Below, in pieces: positions 27,319 to 33,902 of a DNA stretch of 54,077 nt. The stretch spans positions 1 to 54,077 of the forward strand of contig PGYV01000016.1 in the NCBI GenBank assembly GCA_002839855.1, read 5' to 3'. The DNA comes from Candidatus Goldiibacteriota bacterium HGW-Goldbacteria-1. GTDB lineage: Bacteria; Oederibacteriota; PGYV01. Both the position numbers and the translations under genes were made by a program. The notes below the pieces were generated by a model, which had not been told where the DNA came from, searched no databases, and worked only from the letters and a program-made list of their open reading frames with translations. Within the stretch, counting starts at the first letter, position 1, and every line of letters starts with the position of its first letter.

Positions 27319-28252
27319 CAAAGTTTTTTCAGCAGGGCTGATAATAACAGCCCTGCTGTCTTTTATACTTTCGGGGTCGGTTTTTAAAGAAGCCCCGGAT
27401 GTTCTGGCAAAGGTGGACGGTAAAAAGATTGTAAAGGAAGATTTCTTAAGAAAGACAGCCCTTTACGGAATAACGGTATCTTCGCATGAACAGGCCGAAA
27501 GTTTTTTAAACGGGATGGTTAACGATATGCTTATCCTGAATATGGCTAAAAAGGATAAAGTTAAAGCCGGCAAAGAAGAGCTGTATAAAGAAATAGAAAA
27601 TTTTGTCCCGGGCTTTTCTGCCAAAGACATTAAAAAGGTTCTTAAAAAGGGCGGCATAAGCTACAGTTACTGGCTTAAGGACATAAAAGAGAAACTTATA
27701 ATAAAAAAAGAGATAGAACATGTTTTAAAAGGCCGGCTGGTTATAACCGACAGGGAACTTAAAGATTACTACTGGACTAATATCCTGGAATTCAGGCAGG
27801 CCAGACGGGTCAAGGCAAGGCAGATAGTGACCGGTTCCCTTGAAAAGGCACAGGAAGTCCTTTTGAAAATTAATAATAAACAGCCCTTTGAAGAACTTGC
27901 AAAGGATTATTCCATAACTTCGGAAGCGCATGATGGCGGCGACCTTGGTTATGTAAAGCACGGGGATGTGCCTTCTTTCATGAACCAGCTCTTTACAATG
28001 AAAAAGGGCGCGGTAAGTTACATAATAAAATCACCGTACGGATATCATATTTTCAAGTGCGAAGATATAAAAGAGGCGGCCACGCCCGCGTATGATGAAG
28101 TAAAAGAAGATGTGGAAAAGAAGTTCCGCGAAATAAAGAAAGACGCGGCTTTTTCAGTATGGATGAAAGAATTAAGGCAGAAGTCGGATATAAAGCTTTT
28201 TTTGGAACATCTAAATCTGGTTGTAGAGGAGGTTTTACATGCAGAAAATTAA
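27299..28252 (+). CDS. PpiC/SurA-like peptidyl-prolyl isomerase with parvulin domain
   Basis: 317 residues from a TTG at 27299. No Shine-Dalgarno is visible, so the start is uncertain and may rely on coupling with the overlapping upstream gene. Signal or anchor segment at about 9-27. The N-terminal chaperone motif is VLAKVDGKKIVKEDF. The parvulin-type domain spans about 165-270 (KARQIVTGSLEKA, DYSITSEAHDGGDLGYV, SPYGYHIFK). The predicted role is periplasmic folding of secreted proteins by proline isomerisation. It overlaps both neighbours. Confidence 0.85.
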   Translation: MKLQRNNKVFSAGLIITALLSFILSGSVFKEAPDVLAKVDGKKIVKEDFLRKTALYGITVSSHEQAESFLNGMVNDMLILNMAKKDKVKAGKEELYKEIENFVPGFSAKDIKKVLKKGGISYSYWLKDIKEKLIIKKEIEHVLKGRLVITDRELKDYYWTNILEFRQARRVKARQIVTGSLEKAQEVLLKINNKQPFEELAKDYSITSEAHDGGDLGYVKHGDVPSFMNQLFTMKKGAVSYIIKSPYGYHIFKCEDIKEAATPAYDEVKEDVEKKFREIKKDAAFSVWMKELRQKSDIKLFLEHLNLVVEEVLHAEN

Positions 28253-29195
28253 AATAGTTGTAATTCTAACAGCGTTATTTATACCCGCGTTTATAATCGC
28301 GGCGCCGTCTTCGGATAAAATAGTGGCAAAGGTAAATGACGGGCTGGTGCTTGAAAGCGAAGTAAGGGAAGCCTATGACGCCATGACCGCGCAGCTTGAA
28401 GCTGCCGGGCAGAAAGTGTCGCCTGATCAGCTAAAAAAAGAGATATTAGAGAACCTTGTGCAGCAAAAACTTTTAATAACCATAGCACAGGAAGAAATGG
28501 TAATAGTGTCAGAAGAAGCTGTGGCTGATAAAGTGAATGAATTTCTTTCCGGTTTAAGGGCGCGGTTCGCGAATGAGGAAGCGTTTGAAGAAGCGCTTAA
28601 TAAAGAAGGGCTTTCGTATACTGATTTCAGGCTTAAAATTGAATCGCAGGTAAGGGATGGGCTTGTTTTTACAAAACTAAAGCAGAAAAAACAGCAGGAC
28701 TTTATAAGTAAAGCGCCTGTGGCGGAAGCCGAAATGGCAAAGTATTATGATGAACACAAAGGCGAATTTAAGGTCGGCGATGAAGTAAATATTTCCCAGG
28801 TGATGATAATGCCGGGATATTCCGGAAACAGTTCTCAGAAAGCCGCGGAAGTTACTTCCCGCTTAAAGTCGGGAGAGGATTTTGAAAAGGTTGCGTCATC
28901 GCTTGACGGTGTTTCAGGGATAAGCGCTGCGGAACTTGGATGGATAGATACCACACAGCTTGCAAAACCCATTATGGATGCACTGGCAAAACCTTCAAAG
29001 AATAAGGTTGTAAATGTAAAGTCAGACGGCTCTTATCACATCATAAAGATACTGGACTATAAAAGCGGAAGCGAACAGACGCTTGATGATGTAAAAGATA
29101 AAGTAAGGATGAAATTGATAGAAGGTAAAGTTGATAAGATGTGGCAGGATTGGATAGACGAAGTAAAGGCGAAGGCATACATAAAGTACATGTAA
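28239..29195 (+). CDS. SurA-like periplasmic chaperone/isomerase
   Basis: 318 residues. Signal peptide about 1-21 (ending IIAAP). A SurA N-terminal chaperone module (IVAKVNDGLVLESEV, LENLVQQKLL) covers about 25-160. A diverged parvulin-like domain follows at about 180-275 (VNISQVMIMPGY, AAELGWIDTTQL, DGSYHIIKI), and a C-terminal helix closes the chaperone domain, as in SurA. GAGGAGG RBS, with a 14-bp overlap with the preceding gene. It likely escorts outer-membrane barrels such as the PorV- and BamA-like proteins encoded in the window. The TAA stop (29193-29195) is embedded in the first heptamer of repeat array 2. Confidence 0.88.
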   Translation: MQKIKIVVILTALFIPAFIIAAPSSDKIVAKVNDGLVLESEVREAYDAMTAQLEAAGQKVSPDQLKKEILENLVQQKLLITIAQEEMVIVSEEAVADKVNEFLSGLRARFANEEAFEEALNKEGLSYTDFRLKIESQVRDGLVFTKLKQKKQQDFISKAPVAEAEMAKYYDEHKGEFKVGDEVNISQVMIMPGYSGNSSQKAAEVTSRLKSGEDFEKVASSLDGVSGISAAELGWIDTTQLAKPIMDALAKPSKNKVVNVKSDGSYHIIKILDYKSGSEQTLDDVKDKVRMKLIEGKVDKMWQDWIDEVKAKAYIKYM

Positions 29196-29610
29196 CAGGT
29201 AACAGGTGACAAGTAACAAGTAACAGGTAACAGATGACAAGTAACAAGTAGCAGGTAACAGATGACAAGTAACAAGTAGCAGGTAACAGATGACAAGTAA
29301 CAAGTAGCAGGTAGCAGGTAACAGATGACAAGTAGCAGGTTGCAAGTAACAGTTGTAAGTTGTAACTTGTCAGTTGTAAGTTGTAACTTGTCAGTTGTAA
29401 GTTGTAACTTGTCAGTTGTAAGTTGTAATTGTAACTTGTCAGTTGTAAGTTGTAACTTGTCAGTTGTAAGTTGTAACTTGTCAGCTGTAAGTTGTAACCT
29501 GTCAGCTGTAAGTTGTAACCTGTCAGCTGTAAGTTGTAACCTGTCAGCTGTAAGTTGTAACCTGTCAGCTGCAAGTTGTAACCTGTCAGCTGTCAACTGT
29601 AAGTTGTAAA
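29192..29610. repeat. Heptamer tandem array 2 (fills the 429-bp gap before argC)
   Basis: The left arm (29192-29352) is 23 heptamers in exact phase (GTAACAG, GTGACAA, GTAACAA, ATGACAA, GTAGCAG). It includes a 28-bp higher-order unit of four heptamers repeated about three times. The right arm (29353-29610) changes to a 21-bp unit TTGTAAG/TTGTAAC/TTGTCAG repeated about eleven times, drifting to CTGTAAG/CTGTCAG, with one 6-bp phase break near 29429. The first heptamer contains the upstream TAA stop. The array ends a few bases before the argC ribosome-binding site. No gene is seen within it. Confidence 0.95.
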
Positions 29611-29624
29611 TAGCGGAGGCGTTT

Positions 29625-30635
29625 ATGATTAAAGCGGCGATAATAGGCGGAACCGGGATGACCGGCCGCGAACTTATAAAAATACTTGTGAAACACCCTT
29701 TTGTAAAAATAAATTGTGTTACATCCCGCGGAAGCGCAGGTGTGAAAGTTGCCGACGCTTTTCCTGAAGTTAACGGGCTTATTAACCTGTCTTTTGTTGA
29801 CCCTTCAGACAAATCTGTGTTTGAAAAAACAGACGTTGTTTTTGTCTGCCTTCCGCACACGGAAGCCATGGAATTTGTAAAACAGGCGCATGACAAAAAT
29901 AAAAAAGTTGTGGATTTAAGCGCTGACTACAGGATTCAGGACATAAAGATGTATGAAAAATGGTATAAGCACGCGCACAAATACCCCGCGCTTTTAAAGA
30001 AAGCGGTTTACGGCCTGCCGGAATTTTACAGGGATAAAATAAAGAAGGCGGATGTGGTTGCCAATCCTGGCTGCTACGCTTCATCGCTTATATTCGGGAT
30101 AGCGCCGGTTTTAAATAAATATGAAGTATCGGATATTATAGCCGATTCCAAATCCGGCGTTTCCGGTTCCGGGATAAAGCCCACCGCAAAAAACATATTT
30201 CTTAATGTTAACGAGAATATTTACCCTTATAACACGGGGCGCGCCCACAGGCACGTGCCGGAAGTGGAAGAAGCGCTGTACCTGAAGCTAAAAAAGAAGG
30301 TAAAGATATTTTTCACCCCGCAGGTAATAGCGGCGGAAAGGGGAATATTGTCCAATATTTACATAAAAACAAAAAAGAAAGTTGACCCCGCGGATGTTAA
30401 AAAAATGTTTCAGGCGTTTTATAAGAATGAACCCTTTATCCGCATTGTTGATTCGGTATCGCTGCATCAGGTGCAAAACACCAATTTCTGTGACATAGCA
30501 GTATCCGGTGTAAAAGAGATGAACATGCTTTTAATATCCACAGTGCTTGACAATATGGTTAAGGGCGCGTCAGGCCAGGCAGTGCAGAATATGAACCTTA
30601 TGTTCGGTTTAAACGAGCAGGAAGGTTTAAAATAA
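29625..30635 (+). CDS. argC: N-acetyl-gamma-glutamyl-phosphate reductase
   Basis: 336 residues. It catalyses the NADPH-dependent reduction of N-acetylglutamyl phosphate to the semialdehyde (third step of arginine/ornithine synthesis). It has a Rossmann start AAIIGGTGMTGRELI, the catalytic cysteine in ANPGCYAS (Cys150), SKSGVSGSGIKPT near 180, and AHRHVPEVEE with the catalytic His region near 205. Length is normal for the family. The RBS GCGGAGG lies directly after heptamer array 2. Its stop overlaps the argJ start (TAATG), so the two are translationally coupled. Confidence 0.95.
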   Translation: MIKAAIIGGTGMTGRELIKILVKHPFVKINCVTSRGSAGVKVADAFPEVNGLINLSFVDPSDKSVFEKTDVVFVCLPHTEAMEFVKQAHDKNKKVVDLSADYRIQDIKMYEKWYKHAHKYPALLKKAVYGLPEFYRDKIKKADVVANPGCYASSLIFGIAPVLNKYEVSDIIADSKSGVSGSGIKPTAKNIFLNVNENIYPYNTGRAHRHVPEVEEALYLKLKKKVKIFFTPQVIAAERGILSNIYIKTKKKVDPADVKKMFQAFYKNEPFIRIVDSVSLHQVQNTNFCDIAVSGVKEMNMLLISTVLDNMVKGASGQAVQNMNLMFGLNEQEGLK

Positions 30636-31810
30636 TGGAAAAGAAGTATGTGCTTCCAAAAGGTTTTAAAAGCGCGGGTATACAAGGGCAGATAAAACCG
30701 GGCAAGATTGATACCGGGCTTATCTTCTCTGAAACGCCGTGCGACTGCACGGCTTTTTTTACAAAAAATAAACTTAAAAGCGCGCATATACTTCTTGATC
30801 AGAAGAGGGTAAATAATAAAATACGCGCGGTTTATGCCAACAGCGGCAACGCTAACGCGTTTACGGGTCAGCAGGGCGTTGATAATATTATAGAGATAGG
30901 CAAAGTTGTGGCCAAAACGCTTAATGTTCCGGAAAATTCTGTTCTGTTTGCCGCCACCGGCATAATAGGCAAACAGCTGCCGCTGGACATAATGGTGAAA
31001 AACGCTCCTGTTGTATGTAATGCTTTATCCGCCAAAGATGACAATTATCCCAAAGCTATAATGACAACCGACAAGTTCAGGAAAGTGCGCTCGTCAGTGT
31101 TAAAGATGGGAAACAAGACCGTAACAGTAAGCGCTGTGGGTAAAGGCGCGGGGATGATATCGCCGGACATGGCAACGCTTCTGGTGTTTTTAATGACGGA
31201 CGCGGTTATAGATAAAAAGCTTTTAAGGGAAGCCGCCAAAGAGGCGCTTGAATATTCTTTCAACAGGATAACGGTAGATGGGGACATGAGCCCTAACGAT
31301 ACCGTAATGTGCCTTGCTAACGGGCAGGCGGGGAACAAGAAAATAAGTTTAAAGGGCAAGGATTACACTGCGTTTAAAAAAGCCGTGTCAGACGCTTTTT
31401 ATGGAATTGCTGAAGATATGGTGTCTGACGGCGAAGGCGCCACAAAAGTTGTAAAAGTGGAAATTATTAATTCAAAGACCAAAGCTGCGGCCAAAAAAGC
31501 GGCTCTGCGCATTGCGAATTCCCAGCTTGTAAAGTGCGCGTTCTTCGGCGAATCGCTTAATATGGGGCGCATACTTTCAGCCATTGGCCAGACCGGCGTG
31601 AATGTGGATTTAAACTCCATATCAATAGATATCGGCGGGTACAGGGCTGTTGAAAAAGGGAAACTGATAACAGGCGATGCGCTTAAAAAAGTTTTAAAGC
31701 AGGACAAAATACATCTGTTAATAGATTTTAAGCAGGGGAAAGAAAAGCATTATATTCTTGCGTCTGATTTAACTTATGACTATGTAAGGGAAAACGCGGA
31801 TTATTCTTAG
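30635..31810 (+). CDS. argJ: Bifunctional glutamate N-acetyltransferase / ornithine acetyltransferase
   Basis: 391 residues. It transfers acetyl groups from N-acetylornithine to glutamate, recycling the acetyl group in the cyclic arginine pathway. The self-cleavage site is conserved: KGAGMISPDMATLL, with the nucleophile Thr181. The N-terminal LPKGFKSAGIQG and the C-terminal LTYDYVRENADYS are also typical. Whether it also uses acetyl-CoA (bifunctional) cannot be told from the sequence. The gene overlaps argC by one base. argB, argD and argF are not in the window. Confidence 0.95.
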   Translation: MEKKYVLPKGFKSAGIQGQIKPGKIDTGLIFSETPCDCTAFFTKNKLKSAHILLDQKRVNNKIRAVYANSGNANAFTGQQGVDNIIEIGKVVAKTLNVPENSVLFAATGIIGKQLPLDIMVKNAPVVCNALSAKDDNYPKAIMTTDKFRKVRSSVLKMGNKTVTVSAVGKGAGMISPDMATLLVFLMTDAVIDKKLLREAAKEALEYSFNRITVDGDMSPNDTVMCLANGQAGNKKISLKGKDYTAFKKAVSDAFYGIAEDMVSDGEGATKVVKVEIINSKTKAAAKKAALRIANSQLVKCAFFGESLNMGRILSAIGQTGVNVDLNSISIDIGGYRAVEKGKLITGDALKKVLKQDKIHLLIDFKQGKEKHYILASDLTYDYVRENADYS

Positions 31811-31820
31811 AATAAGATTT

Positions 31821-31846
31821 GTAGGGACAGCGCTCCCGCGCTGTCC
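31821..31846. repeat. GTAG-headed perfect palindrome (REP-like), locus C
   Basis: GTAG (31821-31824) heads GGACAGCGC, loop TCCC, GCGCTGTCC: a perfect 9-bp stem 14 bp after the argJ stop. Compared with locus A, stem changes occur on both arms so that pairing is kept. There is no T-run, so it is not a classical terminator. Confidence 0.75.
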
Positions 31847-31927
31847 GGCTCTTTGTTATTAATTTGGTATTTTGGTTTTACGGCGGTTTCAATAAGAATA
31901 CAAAGTAATGCTTTTAACGGGGGTAAC

Positions 31928-33520
31928 TTGAATAAAATTATTATTCTAATATTGGCTGCAATTTTTTTGTGCTCCCCTGCCTATGCCATTTCCAATGCGT
32001 ATATTGACGCGCGTGTTGCTACAGTGACGCTTTATGACGATACCCTTGAAAGCCATAATCATCTGCGTAATCTTAAAGGGCGCTTTACAGTAGGTAATGG
32101 AGAGGGCAGGCCGCTTTTGTATGGTTTTCCAACAGCGCCATGGAGTTCCATTACCACAATAAAAATTGATTACCCTAATGGCGGAACAGCTGCTTTTGGT
32201 TATGGCGGCGAGTATGTATCGGGACCTTCTGACAGCCCCGGCAATACCGTAAATACAACTGTATGGAAAATAAGCAATATTCAGGTTACGCAGGTTTTAT
32301 CGCTTGTTGATAATCCAAGAGGCAGCGGGCTGCCGGACACTGTGGAAATAAAATATGTAATAGAAAATCTTAACGCGGTAAACGCAAGTGTGGGCTTAAG
32401 GGTAATGCTTGATGTCAGGCTTGGCACGGAAGCCGCCGGCGATAATTCGCCTATCTTTGTTCAGGGCGCGGGTCGGATACAAAAAGAAAGGGAATGGGTT
32501 GGCGCGGCGGTTCCGGAAGCGTGGCAGACCGTTGACCGTTATGATAATCCGCTCATTAAGGCGGAAGGGGGGCTGTCAACCGGAAGCGCCACAAAACCTG
32601 ACAGGTTTCTGGTTGGGCAGTGGACTTCAATGTCTTCAAATCCGTGGCTGTACACTTTAAATACTACAGATAATATTGCCGACATTGCCACGGCAATTTA
32701 CTGGGAATCTTCAGTTTATGCTCCGGGGGAGAAAAAAACTTTTATCACTTATTACGGGTTGCCTTATGTATCCGGGGCTAATATTGATATGTATAAGAGT
32801 GTTGACCCCGTTGAAGCGTTTCATGGCGATACGCTAAGCTATAATATTTCATATTCAAATATAGGCGGCGCTGCCTCATCATCTGTTTATATTTGGGACA
32901 CGCTGCCGTGGAACACGTCTTTTGTTGACGCATCCCCCGGCTATTCGCTTACAGGCAGGGTTATTTCCTGGAGCATAGGCGCGCTGTCCGCTTTAAGCTC
33001 GCAGTTTTCCGTGTGGTTCAGGGCGGGAATAAATCACGATCAGGGGATAACGGTAGAAAATGAAGCTGCAGCGGGTTACACAGATGCGTACTGGCTGGAT
33101 TATGAAACTGCGCGTTCCAATAAGGCTGTGGCCGCAATTTTCACATCCACAATAACGCCTACTTCCACCATAACACCCACGTCAACTATTACTCCTACAT
33201 TTACAATTACGCCAACGCCTGCGCCGTATCTTTGGCTTAATACCGTTAATGTTTTTCCCAACCCTTCAAAGTCATCCGCAAAAATTGTTTTTTATGTAAG
33301 CGTGGATTCCGAAGTTACGCTTAATATATACACTGTTTCAGGTGAGCCTGTAAGAAAAATACAGCAGGAATTCTTCGCCGGCACAAATGCGTTTGACTGG
33401 GATGTAAGAAACAATGCCGGCGCAAAAAGCGCGTCCGGGCTATATGTTTACCGCCTTGAAGCCCGAAGTAAAAAAGGGGAATATCAGGAAACCTCCGGCA
33501 AACTGACGGTGGTAAGGTAA
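31928..33520 (+). CDS. Secreted protein: DUF11-like repeat, Thr-Pro linker and FlgD-like C-terminal domain
   Basis: 530 residues from the TTG at 31928. An ACGGGGGT stretch just upstream could be the RBS, and a good signal peptide (about 1-20, ending SPAYA) follows. Residues ~22-280 form an all-beta domain of unknown family. Residues ~286-395 form a DUF11-like domain (VDPVEAFHGDTLSYNISYSN ... WSIGALSALSS). Residues ~405-430 form a linker of TITPT repeats. Residues ~435-530 form a FlgD-like Ig / type IX-like C-terminal domain (VFPNPSKSS ... LNIYTVSGEPVRK ... SGLYVYRLEAR). This is the same C-terminal type as in the giant protein, so both may use one export or anchoring route. The start codon is the least certain part. 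Confidence 0.8.
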   Translation: MNKIIILILAAIFLCSPAYAISNAYIDARVATVTLYDDTLESHNHLRNLKGRFTVGNGEGRPLLYGFPTAPWSSITTIKIDYPNGGTAAFGYGGEYVSGPSDSPGNTVNTTVWKISNIQVTQVLSLVDNPRGSGLPDTVEIKYVIENLNAVNASVGLRVMLDVRLGTEAAGDNSPIFVQGAGRIQKEREWVGAAVPEAWQTVDRYDNPLIKAEGGLSTGSATKPDRFLVGQWTSMSSNPWLYTLNTTDNIADIATAIYWESSVYAPGEKKTFITYYGLPYVSGANIDMYKSVDPVEAFHGDTLSYNISYSNIGGAASSSVYIWDTLPWNTSFVDASPGYSLTGRVISWSIGALSALSSQFSVWFRAGINHDQGITVENEAAAGYTDAYWLDYETARSNKAVAAIFTSTITPTSTITPTSTITPTFTITPTPAPYLWLNTVNVFPNPSKSSAKIVFYVSVDSEVTLNIYTVSGEPVRKIQQEFFAGTNAFDWDVRNNAGAKSASGLYVYRLEARSKKGEYQETSGKLTVVR

Positions 33521-33838
33521 TTACAGGTGACAGGTTACAAGTTACAGGTTACAAGTTACAGCTGACAAGTTACAACCTGTCACTTACAACCTGTCACTTA
33601 CAACCTGTAACCTGTAACCTGTAACCTGTAACCTGTAACCTGTAACCTGCAACTTGTAACTTGCAACTTGCAACTTGTAACTTGTAACTTGCAACTTGTA
33701 ACTTGTAACTTGTAACTTGTAACTTGTAACTTGTAACTTGCAACTTGCAACTTGCAACTTGTAACTTGTAACTTGTAACCTGCAACTTGCAACTTGTAAC
33801 CTGTAACCTGTAACTTGTAACTTGTAACTTGTAACCTG
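33520..33838. repeat. Heptamer tandem array 3 (fills most of the 382-bp gap)
   Basis: It begins with the last base of the upstream TAA stop. The left arm (33520-33575) is eight heptamers ATTACAG, GTGACAG, GTTACAA, GTTACAG, GTTACAA, GTTACAG, CTGACAA, GTTACAA. The right arm (33576-33838) is about 37 heptamers, mostly CTGTAAC, TTGTAAC and TTGCAAC. Left-arm GTTACAG and GTTACAA are exact reverse complements of right-arm CTGTAAC and TTGTAAC, so a long hairpin can form. No gene is seen within it. Confidence 0.95.
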
Positions 33839-33857
33839 AATCGAATCCCTGTATAAT
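33829..33857 (+). promoter_or_regulatory. Promoter whose -35 comes from the heptamer array
   Basis: TTGTAA (33829-33834, part of a TTGTAAC heptamer), a 17-bp spacer and a consensus TATAAT (33852-33857). This predicts transcription of the lipoprotein gene at 33903 with a leader of about 40 nt. Confidence 0.55.
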
Positions 33858-33902
33858 TTATATATATTAACTGCAAATGTGACTTGGAGGTAATGAAAAC
33901 GC

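Noticed and set aside
29041-29896. Open frames with heptapeptide repeats (LQLTADR, NLSVVSC) across array 2, both strands
   Set aside because: A stop-free 21-bp period keeps frames open automatically. There is no RBS, and the frames run into argC antisense.
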